Part shown: positions 24,813 to 33,398 of the stretch, piece by piece
Numbering within the stretch: position 1 is the stretch's first letter
How the letters are laid out: every line of letters begins with the position of its first letter
Assembly: GCA_002389675.1 (NCBI GenBank)
Contig: DGQF01000010.1
Span: 89,307 to 153,306, forward strand
Length of the DNA: 64,000 nucleotides
Reading direction: 5' to 3'
Source of the DNA: Gammaproteobacteria bacterium UBA4421
Lineage (GTDB): Bacteria; Pseudomonadota; Gammaproteobacteria; Pseudomonadales; Azotimanducaceae
Position numbers and translations under genes: made by a program
Notes under the pieces: model-generated
What the model was told of the DNA's origin: nothing
Databases searched by the model: none
The model's input: only the letters and a program-made list of their open reading frames with translations

Positions 24813-26608
24813 TACCATACTTTTTCACCCTCTCGATTCTCATACTCACCGCGTCGCAGACGCTGCTTTGTTTCATGTGAGAATTTACGTCTGAGCAGAC
24901 CGCCCGGATTGTCGGGTACTCGTCTCAACCACTGCTCCAAGGCATCTTGTTTCTCGTCATTGCGGGTTTGCTCAGCCTGTGCATCCGCTAACTCCTGCTC
25001 GCTTTGGTTGTTGTCTTGCTGCGCATCTTGGGGCTCTTGTGATTCTTGCTCTTGAGGCTCTTGTGGTGCCTCTTGGGAGGCGTTTTCAGATTCGTTGGGC
25101 GGATTCTCGCTGGACTGCTCCTGCTGACCACCCTGATCCTCGCCGTTTTGCTGCTGTTGGTTGTCTTGTTGGTCCTGCTGATTCTCTTGATTTTCCGGGT
25201 CTTGCTGATCTTGCTGCGCTTGTTGTTGCTGCTCGAGTAATTTCTCAACCAGGTTTTTGTTAAATGTCGCGTCACTATGGTCTGGATAGACAGACAGAAC
25301 GTGTTTGTATTGTTCGATTGCCGCTGCATACTCACCCAGACGTGCCAGCGCATTACCCTCGTTGTATCGTGCGCTGACGCTGGCGTCGCTTTGAAAGCCG
25401 CTTAGCGAATTGGGGTATTCCGCATTTCGATAATGGGCAATGGATTGCCATGCCGGGTGATCATTGAAGAGCGTCACCGCGTCATTCGGTTTGCCGGTGC
25501 GCAGGGCCTCTACGCCCCGTTGATCGGCGCGCTGCCAAAGGCTTTCCCAGAGCTCTGCTGCGGAGGGTGCTGCAAAAGCCGGTGGTGCAGGCAGGGCTAA
25601 AGTGAGCAGAGCACACAGCAATACCCCCTTGCGAAAACCCCAGAGCACTAGGGGTATCAGTACCACAAAAGCCCAGTGACCTTGGTCAAACCAAGTGTCG
25701 AACTCTCGTTCAACATCAACGCTATCATCTTCGCTGGGTAACGTTGTTGTTGTGGTATAAGTCAGATCGGAATCGCCAAGAACCGCGGTGGCATAGCGTC
25801 CATAAGCTTTATCAGCCAGTGTTTCTAGGCGCGTGACGTCAAGCGTTGCGATAATTTGTCGTCCGTCGTCCGTTTGTAAAAAGCGACCGGGCTGATTTAG
25901 CCGATCAAGGGGAATGGCTCCTCCGTCAGCACTGCCAATGCCAATAATGCTGATTGGATACGCTCGACTGCGGTAGGTAGACAGAGCGTTGGCGTCGTCG
26001 ATCCCATCGGTAACAATTAAAATCCGTCCCTGTTGCAAGAAGCTGTTATCGAAAAGGCTTTGGGTGAGCTCCAGTGCTTGGCTGAGGTTGCTGCCATATA
26101 CTGGCATCATGTCAGGACTGAGCGCAGCGAGAAGGTTGGTGATGGTCGCTGTATCGTCGGTCAGCGGCACAACAATATGGGCATCACCGGCGTAGGCGAT
26201 CAGGGCCGTCTGACCTTCCTTTCGTAGACGCAGAACGTCGGTAATTTTCTGGCGTGCACGTTCGATTCGACTGGGCTTGATATCCTGCGCGAGCATGGAT
26301 AATGAGAGATCAAGCAAGATAATCAAGGCGTCACTTTTTTGCTCGACGCTTTGCGGCAGCTTTTTCCAGGTTGGTCCTGCCAAGCCTACTGTGGCGCAAA
26401 TTAATCCAACAGCCAGCAGCGTGCCTAGCCAGCGATTACGCCGCCTTGGTGTGCCCTCGAGCAAAACATTCAACAGTTGATCATCAATGGTTGATGACCA
26501 ACCAGACTGGGCTTGATGTTTTTTGACCCAGTAGACGATGAGAATCGCCAAAGGTATGAGCCCATACAGCCACTCGGGTCGCAGAAAATGAAAGGTATCA
26601 AGCGGCAT
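24812..26608 (-). CDS. VWA and TPR domain protein (BatB/BatC-like)
   Basis: 598 residues. N-terminal membrane spans (YGLIPLAILIVYW, GTLLAVGLICATVGLAG) are followed by a von Willebrand A domain with a MIDAS motif, LLDLSLSMLAQD, and by TDGIDDA. A span near residue 310 (WAFVVLIPLVLWGF) and then a signal-like hydrophobic segment precede TPR repeats (ARYNEGNALARLGEYAAAIE). Residues about 455-550 are extremely Gln/Glu/Asn-rich low complexity. The tail is positively charged (LLRRKFSHETKQRLRRGEYE). This combines BatB (VWA) and BatC (TPR) in one protein. It overlaps the upstream VWA gene by 11 bases. Confidence 0.92.
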   Translation of the reverse strand: MPLDTFHFLRPEWLYGLIPLAILIVYWVKKHQAQSGWSSTIDDQLLNVLLEGTPRRRNRWLGTLLAVGLICATVGLAGPTWKKLPQSVEQKSDALIILLDLSLSMLAQDIKPSRIERARQKITDVLRLRKEGQTALIAYAGDAHIVVPLTDDTATITNLLAALSPDMMPVYGSNLSQALELTQSLFDNSFLQQGRILIVTDGIDDANALSTYRSRAYPISIIGIGSADGGAIPLDRLNQPGRFLQTDDGRQIIATLDVTRLETLADKAYGRYATAVLGDSDLTYTTTTTLPSEDDSVDVEREFDTWFDQGHWAFVVLIPLVLWGFRKGVLLCALLTLALPAPPAFAAPSAAELWESLWQRADQRGVEALRTGKPNDAVTLFNDHPAWQSIAHYRNAEYPNSLSGFQSDASVSARYNEGNALARLGEYAAAIEQYKHVLSVYPDHSDATFNKNLVEKLLEQQQQAQQDQQDPENQENQQDQQDNQQQQNGEDQGGQQEQSSENPPNESENASQEAPQEPQEQESQEPQDAQQDNNQSEQELADAQAEQTRNDEKQDALEQWLRRVPDNPGGLLRRKFSHETKQRLRRGEYENREGEKVW

Positions 26609-27596
26609 GGTTGCGCCGCAGGCCGGTGAGCAAAAATAAAGCGAAGCAAATCAAACTGGCCCCCAAAGGCCAGTAAAAAAGCGCTTGTGTTGGCCGGAAA
26701 GTTTCCGGGTCTTGATCAACGGGTTCCAGTTCATCGATGTATTGATAAATGCCTAGCAGTTCTTGTGTATTTTTTGCTCGAAAATAACGTCCGCCGGTAG
26801 TTTCCGCTACGCGCCGAAGCGTGTCTTCATCAAGGTCTGCCGACGGATTGGTGATGCGTCGACCCAAGCCGAGCAAACCGGGCATCCGCATTTCCTCAGC
26901 ACCGACCCCTACCGTATAAATTTTGATGTTATCAAAGGCCGCAAGTTCCGCTGCTTTGTCAGGTCCTACTTCGCCAACGTTATTGGCGCCGTCGGTTAAC
27001 AAAATTAGGATTTTGTCCTCCTGCGGACGCATTCGTAGTCGCTTAACAGCAAGCCCAATGGCGTCACCTATCGCCGTTTTGCCGCCAGCTATGCCCACTG
27101 GCGCTTCTAGTAGTAGGCGGTTGACGCTGGTTAGATCGAAAGTAAGGGGTGCCTGAAGATAGGCATTTGTGCCAAACAAGACCAGGCCCACACGATCACC
27201 CTTGCGCGCATCGATAAACTGCCCAACGACAGCTTTTACAACCGTTAAGCGATCGATAAATTCGCCGTTGACGTTCAAATCCTGAGTTGCCATGCTGCCT
27301 GAGATATCCACAGCCAGCATCAGATCGCGACCGCTGGTGGGCAATGTCACGGGTTCTCCTGTCCACTGTGGTCTTGCCGTGCCGATGATCAAGAACAACC
27401 AAACCAGCCATAATAGCAACAGGCGCCATTTACGCTTGCCAACTTGCTGCTCCGAGGTGCTCGAAATGTCGCTGAAGCTTTGCAGAGTGGGGACCGTTAG
27501 CGCGGCTTCGTTGCGTTGGTTCGCCGACCAAAACCGGCGTACCAGCCACGGCAGGGGGACCAGTAAGCACGCGTAGGGCCACAGCCATACAATCAT
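26598..27596 (-). CDS. batA: VWA domain membrane protein (BatA-like)
   Basis: 332 residues. Membrane spans are at the N-terminus (LLVPLPWLV and LLLLWLVWLFLIIGTA) and at the C-terminus (ASLICFALFLLTGL). The VWA domain between them has the MIDAS motif AVDISGSMATQDL, the Thr of the metal site in the GGKTAIGDAIGLAVKRL segment, and LLTDGANNVGEV. This is the classical BatA/aerotolerance-type protein. It starts with an ATG overlapping the DUF4381 stop by 4 bases and ends inside the next VWA-TPR gene. It is presumed to form an inner-membrane complex with MoxR and BatD. Confidence 0.92.
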   Translation of the reverse strand: MIVWLWPYACLLVPLPWLVRRFWSANQRNEAALTVPTLQSFSDISSTSEQQVGKRKWRLLLLWLVWLFLIIGTARPQWTGEPVTLPTSGRDLMLAVDISGSMATQDLNVNGEFIDRLTVVKAVVGQFIDARKGDRVGLVLFGTNAYLQAPLTFDLTSVNRLLLEAPVGIAGGKTAIGDAIGLAVKRLRMRPQEDKILILLTDGANNVGEVGPDKAAELAAFDNIKIYTVGVGAEEMRMPGLLGLGRRITNPSADLDEDTLRRVAETTGGRYFRAKNTQELLGIYQYIDELEPVDQDPETFRPTQALFYWPLGASLICFALFLLTGLRRNHAA

Positions 27597-28069
27597 GTTT
27601 TCACCGCATTGAGCAGTTTGAGGATGAGTGCGTGTAGCACTGGCACATCAACCTCAGGATTTGCGCTGAAACGTTGGAGACCCAAAGCGCGTCCGGCGCC
27701 GCAGGTGAATTCTTGGCTGCCGCTGATTTTATCTAAGGCTTGAAGCCATTGCTCACCAGCCAGCGGCGCATATGCATTGAGTTGCAAACCGCGCACCAGT
27801 AAACGTTTTAATAATTCATTACTGGCGTTGAGATAGACGGAGCTGCTGATTTGTGCGGTTTCAAATTGTCCAAAGAGCTGGGTTAGCTGCCGTTTGGTTT
27901 CGCGTATTGGCGCTTTGCGTCGATAGACCATGATGATGGCTCTAATGGCCCACAAGACTAAGACAAGTGCGCCCAGCGTGAGCACCCACCAGCCGACGGC
28001 AGGTGGCCACCAACTGGGCTCTGGCGGCAGTTGCACGTCGCGTAGTTGCGCTAGCGGATCGTTGTCCAT
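27593..28069 (-). CDS. DUF4381 membrane protein
   Basis: 158 residues with one transmembrane helix near residues 22-47 (VGWWVLTLGALVLVLWAIRAI), preceded by the typical LAQLRDVQLPPEPSWWPPA segment of DUF4381 proteins and followed by a charged cytoplasmic helical domain (APIRETKRQLTQLF, AGEQWLQALDKISG). DUF4381 occurs between DUF58 and VWA genes in MoxR operons. The ATG at 28069 overlaps the DUF58 stop as TAATG; a TTG three codons earlier is an alternative. Function is unknown beyond the operon association. Confidence 0.87.
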   Translation of the reverse strand: MDNDPLAQLRDVQLPPEPSWWPPAVGWWVLTLGALVLVLWAIRAIIMVYRRKAPIRETKRQLTQLFGQFETAQISSSVYLNASNELLKRLLVRGLQLNAYAPLAGEQWLQALDKISGSQEFTCGAGRALGLQRFSANPEVDVPVLHALILKLLNAVKT

Positions 28070-28989
28070 TAAATCCAAGCCATTTGATCGAGCTGGGTGT
28101 GATTTGTCGCGATGTCCAAATACCTTATCGAGTCATGCATGCAGGCTGCCATGAGCGCGTCAGAGCGAGCCGCGAAACGTTCTGCATAGCGACTGCGCAG
28201 CTGATAATTGCTTGTATTGAACTCAATGCGTTCAATGCCATCGGTCACGACATAGTCATCAGCGGGCGGTAATTGCTGTTCAAGGGGGTCGTGGACCCGA
28301 ATAACAAATACTTGATTATGGCGCGCGAGCTGGTGAAGGTGCTCTCGCCAAATGCCCAGATCACCGGCAAAATCGCTGATGATGAAAATGCGGTAGTGGG
28401 TTCCGCTCAAGCGGCGGATTCTAAGTATGCCATCGTTGATGCTTTGCCACGGGTTATGTTGAGCGCGTTTGAGCTGGCGGTTAAAGTGAGTGAGATCTCC
28501 CAGAAATCGTGAGACAGATTTTGTGGTTCGATAGGGGCGGTGAACTGTTTGTTTTGTATTGCCAATGATCACGCCCCCAACGCGGTCACCGGCGGCTAAA
28601 TTTTGCCAAGCAATGCGCGCGGCTAATTCGGCGGCAGCGACTGATTTTAAGCGTATTTTTGAGCCAAAAAACATATTTTGACTTTGGTCGACAACTAATA
28701 AATTTGGTCGTTCACGCTCTTCGCGAAAAACTTTGGTGTGCGGTTTGTTCTTGCGAGCGGTTACCCGCCAGTCGATTGAGCGGACGTCATCACCAGGCTG
28801 GTAGCTGCGTACTTCTGAAAAATCGACCCCTCGACCTTTGATTTTAGATAATTTCAGCCCGGCTCGGTGTCCAAAAACCTGCGCGGATTGAGAGGGGCGC
28901 TGGGGCAGACGCTTGTATCGTAAAGCCAACAACGCATCTAACTCGACATAGGCACCTGTCAGTACTGCGGATTCTAAGGGAAGCGGCAT
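28069..28989 (-). CDS. DUF58 domain protein
   Basis: About 306 residues. The DUF58 core is clear: GRGVDFSEVRSYQPGDDVRSIDWRVTARKNKPHTKVFREERERP, split around residues 55-110, then LLVVDQSQNMFFGSK in a degenerate VWA-like fold, and FIISDFAGDL. DUF58 proteins are constant partners of MoxR ATPases. The ATG at 28989 was chosen; a TTG at 29040 would overlap moxR by 23 bases. No membrane span is visible, so it is probably cytoplasmic and peripheral to the Bat complex. Confidence 0.9.
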   Translation of the reverse strand: MPLPLESAVLTGAYVELDALLALRYKRLPQRPSQSAQVFGHRAGLKLSKIKGRGVDFSEVRSYQPGDDVRSIDWRVTARKNKPHTKVFREERERPNLLVVDQSQNMFFGSKIRLKSVAAAELAARIAWQNLAAGDRVGGVIIGNTKQTVHRPYRTTKSVSRFLGDLTHFNRQLKRAQHNPWQSINDGILRIRRLSGTHYRIFIISDFAGDLGIWREHLHQLARHNQVFVIRVHDPLEQQLPPADDYVVTDGIERIEFNTSNYQLRSRYAERFAARSDALMAACMHDSIRYLDIATNHTQLDQMAWI

Positions 28990-29017
28990 CGTGCGGCTCA
29001 GCGCTGCGCGTGCGTGA

Positions 29018-29989
29018 TCAAGGCACAGGGACTTGTGCAATTAACTGATGAATGACTTGGTCCGCGCTGATGCCTTGAGCATCTGCGTCGAAAGTCAAAA
29101 CCAACCTATGCCTGAGGACGTCATGCGCAATAGCTTGCACATCCTCGGGGGTGACAAAGGTGCGTCCACCCAACCAAGCCAGCGCGCGCGCACACAGATC
29201 CAGACCGATGGTGGCTCGAGGGCTCGCACCAAATTGAATCCAGCGGGCTACATCCTCGGGTGGGTTTCTGGTTGCCATTACCAATGCAACAAGATAGCGC
29301 TCTACGGCGTCGCTCATATGTAATTCTAGTAGCTCTTTGCGCGCGGCAAAGATGGCACGCTGAGAAATTTCAGGTGCTGCATCGGCAATGCCAGGAGCAA
29401 CGGCTTCGTTGCGCACCAAGGTCAAAATACTTCGCTCAGCGTCGCTGTCTGGGTAGTCTACAACTACGTGCATGAGAAAACGGTCCAGTTGGGCTTCTGG
29501 CAGCGGATAGGTGCCTTCCTGTTCGATGGGGTTTTGTGTGGCCATCACTAAGAATAAGTCGGCCAGGGGAAAAGTTTCGCGCCCAACACTGACCTGATGT
29601 TCGGCCATCGCCTCTAGTAATGCGGACTGCACCTTTGCCGGTGCCCGGTTGATTTCATCAGCTAAGATTAGGTTGTGAAATATCGGCCCCTCTTGAAATA
29701 CAAAAGATCCATCCTCTGGGCGGTAGATTTCGGTGCCGGTAACGTCGCTTGGCAGAAGATCGGGGGTGAATTGAATTCGGTGGAATTCTCCTTCAATGAC
29801 ACGCGCAAGTTCCTTGATGGCTCGTGTCTTAGCCAGGCCAGGTGCACCTTCAACCAGAAGATGGCCGCCGCATAATAGGGTCATCATAAGCCGCTGGATG
29901 AGGTGCTCTTGACCGATTATTTTGGTTTGCAGCCAATCTGTGGCTTGGCTAACCGATTCGAAAGTGGAATTGGGGGCCGCAGTGTTCAT
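29018..29989 (-). CDS. MoxR-family AAA+ ATPase
   Basis: 323 residues. Walker A is GAPGLAKTRAIKEL near residue 52, in a slightly divergent form (GxPGxAKT) typical of MoxR. Walker B is LILADEINRAPAKVQSALLEAM, followed by sensor 1 (ATQNPIEQEGTYPLPEAQLDRF) and the helical lid with the arginine region ARWIQFGASPRATIGLDLCARA. MoxR ATPases act as chaperone-like factors for VWA proteins. It is first gene of the six-gene operon moxR-DUF58-DUF4381-batA-batBC-batD. The ATG at 29989 faces amtB across a 261-base divergent region. Confidence 0.94.
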   Translation of the reverse strand: MNTAAPNSTFESVSQATDWLQTKIIGQEHLIQRLMMTLLCGGHLLVEGAPGLAKTRAIKELARVIEGEFHRIQFTPDLLPSDVTGTEIYRPEDGSFVFQEGPIFHNLILADEINRAPAKVQSALLEAMAEHQVSVGRETFPLADLFLVMATQNPIEQEGTYPLPEAQLDRFLMHVVVDYPDSDAERSILTLVRNEAVAPGIADAAPEISQRAIFAARKELLELHMSDAVERYLVALVMATRNPPEDVARWIQFGASPRATIGLDLCARALAWLGGRTFVTPEDVQAIAHDVLRHRLVLTFDADAQGISADQVIHQLIAQVPVP

Positions 29990-30100
29990 AAAAACTCGTG
30001 TTTTGCTCAGCGCCGTATTGTAACCACCGAGTGAGGCAGGTCTAGGGTATTACGGTATAAATGTAGAACAGTGCTGGTTGGTTGTTGTTTGTTGTTTTTT

Positions 30101-30117
30101 TGCACCAAAAAGGTGCG
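30101..30117. promoter_or_regulatory. NtrC-like binding site upstream of amtB
   Basis: TGCACC - five A - GGTGCG, matching the NtrC consensus GCACC-N5-GGTGC perfectly in both half sites. It lies about 134 bases upstream of the ammonium transporter start codon, a normal distance for an NtrC enhancer. I could not find a sigma-54 promoter with GG-N10-GC spacing downstream, which lowers certainty. The same sequence could form a small hairpin. Confidence 0.6.
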
Positions 30118-30250
30118 CAAATGCGTGTGTCTCGAATATTCGGACTCGCTGGCGACTAATGTCCCTGTTTTTGGGAGTTATTGCACGAAAATGTGGCGTT
30201 TTTGGGGGGCTTATTGAATAATTAGGCTAAATTCAAGCTGGGAGTAATTT

Positions 30251-31531
30251 GTGATCAGACTTTTTATGCTTATCGGAGGGCTTTTGGCATCGTCGCCATC
30301 GTTCGCTGACACGCTCAACGGCGCAGACACTGCGTGGATACTTACGTCTACTGCCTTGGTTCTCTTTATGACAATTCCGGGCCTCGCACTATTTTACGGG
30401 GGTTTGGTCCGCTCCAGAAACGTGCTGAGCGTATTGATGCAGTGTTTCAGTATCACCTGTGTGGTGTCTATTGTTTGGCTGGTGGCAGGTTATTCGCTGG
30501 CGTTCTCTGATGGCGGCGCCATGAACGCTTGGATTGGCGGCCTGGGGAATGTCATGTTGGCCGGAATTGCGGAGGATACGGTTTCGGGCACTATTCCGGA
30601 AAGTGCTTTTGCCCTGTTTCAAATGACTTTTGCAATCATCACCCCAGCGCTGATTGTTGGCGGGTTTGCTGAACGAATCCGGTTTTCTGCAATGATGATA
30701 TTCAGTGTTGCTTGGTTGCTGCTGGTATACGTACCAATTTGCCATTGGGTGTGGGGTGGTGGCTGGCTCAGCGACTTAGGTGTCATGGATTTTGCTGGCG
30801 GTATTGTGGTGCATATCACGGCTGGCGTTGCAGCTCTGGTGGCTGCCATAGTGCTTGGTAATCGCCGGGGTTTTCCGCAACAGGCCATGCCGCCGCATAA
30901 TATGACCTTAACCATCACAGGGGCAGGAATGCTCTGGGTAGGTTGGTTTGGTTTCAACGGCGGGAGCGCGTTGGCGGCGAACGGGGATGCTGCCATGGCG
31001 ATGTTGTCAACTCATGTGGCTGCGGCGGCAGGTGCTTTTACCTGGATGTGCGCTGAGTGGGTACGCTACGGTAAGCCATCCGCGCTGGGCGCGGTGACAG
31101 GCATGGTCGCGGGTTTAGGCACCATTACACCTGCATCTGGATTTGTCGGTCCTGGTGGTGCTTTGATCATCGGTCTGTCGGCTGGATTGGTCTGTTTTAT
31201 GGCGACCAACTTTATCAAGCGGACGCTCCACATAGACGATTCATTGGATGTTTTTCCAGTGCATGGCGTCGGCGGTATTCTGGGGACATTATTGACAGCG
31301 ATTTTTGCCAGCAATGCGTTGGGTGTTTTCAGCGGTCAGCAAGATATCAACATAGCCAGCCAGCTGAGCACTCAGGCGATAGGGGTGGTTGTTGCTGTAG
31401 TTTACACCGCCGTGATTACCTTTGGGATTCTAAAGTTGACGGACCGCCTGGTAGGTAATCGGGTTGAGGCTGATCAGGAGCAAGAAGGATTGGATCTTGT
31501 GTCGCATAACGAAAGAGGCTACGACCTCTAG
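30251..31531 (+). CDS. amtB: Ammonium transporter (Amt family)
   Basis: 426 residues starting at GTG, with GGGAG 7 bases upstream. A cleavable signal peptide (MIRLFMLIGGLLASSPSFA) precedes the mature protein, as in E. coli AmtB. Eleven membrane spans are expected. Family segments include MTIPGLALFYGGLVRSRNVL, the Asp-containing FAGGIVVHITAGVAAL signature with the pore His, FGFNGGSALAANGDA, and DVFPVHGVGGILGTLL with the second pore His. The C-terminal tail is cytoplasmic. No glnK (PII) gene is adjacent, although amtB is usually paired with it. An NtrC-like site upstream suggests nitrogen control. Confidence 0.95.
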   Translation: MIRLFMLIGGLLASSPSFADTLNGADTAWILTSTALVLFMTIPGLALFYGGLVRSRNVLSVLMQCFSITCVVSIVWLVAGYSLAFSDGGAMNAWIGGLGNVMLAGIAEDTVSGTIPESAFALFQMTFAIITPALIVGGFAERIRFSAMMIFSVAWLLLVYVPICHWVWGGGWLSDLGVMDFAGGIVVHITAGVAALVAAIVLGNRRGFPQQAMPPHNMTLTITGAGMLWVGWFGFNGGSALAANGDAAMAMLSTHVAAAAGAFTWMCAEWVRYGKPSALGAVTGMVAGLGTITPASGFVGPGGALIIGLSAGLVCFMATNFIKRTLHIDDSLDVFPVHGVGGILGTLLTAIFASNALGVFSGQQDINIASQLSTQAIGVVVAVVYTAVITFGILKLTDRLVGNRVEADQEQEGLDLVSHNERGYDL

Positions 31532-31548
31532 TTGACCGTAGGGCCATA

Positions 31549-31581
31549 CCAACCGAGGGTGATAGCGTTCATCCTCGTTGG
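31549..31581. terminator. Long hairpin between convergent amtB and ddl
   Basis: A 13-bp stem with one bulged base (CCAACCGAGGGTGA / TCATCCTCGTTGG, one G-T pair) and a six-base loop, between the amtB stop and the ddl stop. It can serve both strands. There is no strong T-run on either side, so it could be a rho-independent terminator of weak type or an mRNA end-stabiliser. Confidence 0.55.
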
Positions 31582-31600
31582 ATGGGCGACTGTTCGGGTG

Positions 31601-32569
31601 TTAGCGGCGCGGGCCGCGCAACACCGCCTGACGAACTAAATGGTCAATCAAGCGTTCAAACGGATAGCCGATGGCCGCTGCACCCTCCGGGTAGAGGCTG
31701 GTCGGGGTCATGCCCGGTAATGAGTTGACTTCTAATAGAGTGATCTCACCTGCGGGTGAGACAATGAAATCGGCTCTGGATAAATCACTCAACCCCAACT
31801 GCTGGTGTGCGCTGACGGCGATATCTTGTAGGCGTTCAAGTAGCTCAGCTGGCAGACCTGCCGGCATGATATGCAGGCTGGACCCAGGCGTATAGCGGTT
31901 GTTGAAGTTATACCATTGTTGATCAGGGGTCTGAATCTCGATGACAGGGTGGGCGAGTAATCGTTCACCTACCGCAAGCACGCCAACGGTGATTTCTTTG
32001 CCGCGAATAAAAGGCTCTACCAAGCACCCGCCATAGGTCAAAGCCTGGCGGAGTGCGCTTGTCATATCACCGCCTTCGGGCATCGGGGTCACACCAATAG
32101 CAGAACCCTGATTCAGTGGTTTGATCACGACCTTCGTGCCAAAACGTTCTGAAATTTTTTTCACGATTACCGCAAGATCCGGCGCAGAGCCGCTGATGAC
32201 AAAGTCTTGGGTCACCGGTAAATGGTGTTGCCGAAAAATTTGTTTAGCGATGGCTTTGTCCATAGCGATCGCGCTGCCCAAAACACCACTACCGACATAG
32301 GGTAGGCCCATGATTTCGAGGAACCCTTGGACCGTGCCGTCCTCTCCCGGGGGGCCATGCAGTGCCGGAAAGACGACATCGGGCGACCATCGCATGAGTG
32401 TGGCGGCACATTGCGGGTTCAACTCGATGGTTCGTGCCTGGTGTCCTTTGCTTGTTAACGCCTGCTCAATCTGGGCGGCGCTGGTTCGCGAAATTTCGGC
32501 TTCGGCAGAATTGCCACCCATTAATACAGCGACCCTAAGTGACGCTTGGTTTGCTGGATTCAGGTTCAT
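31601..32569 (-). CDS. ddl: D-alanine--D-alanine ligase
   Basis: 322 residues of the ATP-grasp family; makes D-Ala-D-Ala for peptidoglycan. Motifs are VAVLMGGNSAEAEIS at the N-terminus (serine/glutamate site), FPALHGPPGEDGTVQG, YVGSGVLGSAIAMDKAIAK, the ATP-grasp segment VVIKPLNQGSAIGV, and LLEVNSLPGMTPTSLYPEGA with metal-binding Glu and Asn. The length is as usual. It is outside any cell-division gene cluster and follows an acetyltransferase gene with a 4-base overlap, so both are read together. Confidence 0.95.
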   Translation of the reverse strand: MNLNPANQASLRVAVLMGGNSAEAEISRTSAAQIEQALTSKGHQARTIELNPQCAATLMRWSPDVVFPALHGPPGEDGTVQGFLEIMGLPYVGSGVLGSAIAMDKAIAKQIFRQHHLPVTQDFVISGSAPDLAVIVKKISERFGTKVVIKPLNQGSAIGVTPMPEGGDMTSALRQALTYGGCLVEPFIRGKEITVGVLAVGERLLAHPVIEIQTPDQQWYNFNNRYTPGSSLHIMPAGLPAELLERLQDIAVSAHQQLGLSDLSRADFIVSPAGEITLLEVNSLPGMTPTSLYPEGAAAIGYPFERLIDHLVRQAVLRGPRR

Positions 32570-33144
32570 AACACAAGTTTATCTTCTGACTGAGTAAATC
32601 GAATCATTGGACTGCGCTGGGTGCGCAGGGTTCTTCGAGGATCGATACAGCACCACCGTTCATGATCACGCCAAGTGCCGTTGATAAATAAAAAATCTTT
32701 TGAAAATCCTTCTTTGATAAAACCGCAGCGTTGCACGAGGCGCTGTGAACGCAGGTTTTCAGGTTGAATATTCGCTTCCAAGCGGTGCAAGCCCATGGTG
32801 TTAAACGCGTATTCTATCAAAAGCTTTAATCCCTCCTGCATATAACCTTGTCCTTGGAAATCTACTCCAATGTAGTAACCGAGCGATCCGCTGAGAAAAG
32901 AGCCGCGAACGATGTGGTTGATATTAATCGCACCAACGATACGTTTGTCTGTCTCTCGGCACAGCACAAAACCCTCATGATCATCCTTATTAACCCGCTG
33001 CAAATAGTACTTGAACAGTACACTCGTGGTCGGTGGGCTGATCCAGGGGTCGTGAAGCGCTTGGCTGCGTTGCATCAGCCGAACAAATTCTTGCTCGTCG
33101 TTTTTACTCACACGTCGAATATAAACGCGATTAACTTCAGTCAC
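32566..33144 (-). CDS. RimJ/RimL-type GNAT acetyltransferase
   Basis: 192 residues. The GNAT fold is clear: YIRRVSKNDEQEFVRLMQRS at the N-terminus, the acetyl-CoA loop LGYYIGVDFQGQGYMQEGLKLLIEYAF, and the C-terminal HRLEANIQPENLRSQRLVQRCGFIKEGF. It is a typical ribosomal-protein alanine acetyltransferase-like protein. The start is GTG at 33144, overlapping the upstream small gene by 8 bases; the 4-base overlap with ddl shows coupling. The target may be a ribosomal or other protein N-terminus; that is family inference. Confidence 0.9.
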   Translation of the reverse strand: MTEVNRVYIRRVSKNDEQEFVRLMQRSQALHDPWISPPTTSVLFKYYLQRVNKDDHEGFVLCRETDKRIVGAININHIVRGSFLSGSLGYYIGVDFQGQGYMQEGLKLLIEYAFNTMGLHRLEANIQPENLRSQRLVQRCGFIKEGFSKDFLFINGTWRDHERWCCIDPRRTLRTQRSPMIRFTQSEDKLVL

Positions 33145-33388
33145 TGTCTGTGGGGCTCTTAATAGATGGCGATAGTTCAGCCTCGAGGATGAATATCTCC
33201 CAAAGTGCGGGCGGGATCAATGCGATGCCCAAGCCCAATATAAAGATTGGGTGTGGGTTAAGTGCCGCGAATTCACGCCAGACGTTGGCGAGATCAAAAT
33301 CAAGCTCTGCCCATGCTAAGAGTCCTATGGTGGTGACTGCAAAGCTAAATGACAGCAGCGCAAATCTTGTGAGATACCGTAGGTGCAT
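33137..33388 (-). CDS. Small two-span membrane protein, unknown
   Basis: 83 residues with two hydrophobic helices (about residues 8-27, FALLSFSFAVTTIGLLAWA, and 45-69, HPIFILGLGIALIPPALWEIF), joined by an acidic loop. The C-terminus is Ser/Pro/Asp-rich. The ATG at 33388 has GAGGA 7 bases upstream and begins 11 bases after the stop of the C39-like peptidase gene. It overlaps the acetyltransferase start by 8 bases. No family is recognised. The spacing and ribosome site make a real gene likely. Confidence 0.65.
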   Translation of the reverse strand: MHLRYLTRFALLSFSFAVTTIGLLAWAELDFDLANVWREFAALNPHPIFILGLGIALIPPALWEIFILEAELSPSIKSPTDSD

Positions 33389-33398
33389 AAACAGTTCC

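Noticed and set aside
25000..25250. DNA-level repeat or microsatellite
   Set aside because: The periodicity follows codon use for Gln, Glu and Asn in one reading frame; no exact tandem unit is maintained.
24988..25353. Opposite- and same-strand open frames in the Gln-rich repeat region of the VWA/TPR gene
   Set aside because: They are shadows of the CAG/GAA-rich coding sequence; the protein frame of the VWA/TPR gene continues without break.
30120..30215. Sigma-54 promoter for amtB
   Set aside because: Candidate GG...GC pairs (for example in TTGGGAGTTATTGC or TGGCGTTTTTGGGGGGC) have wrong spacing (8 or 12 instead of 10), so I did not annotate one.
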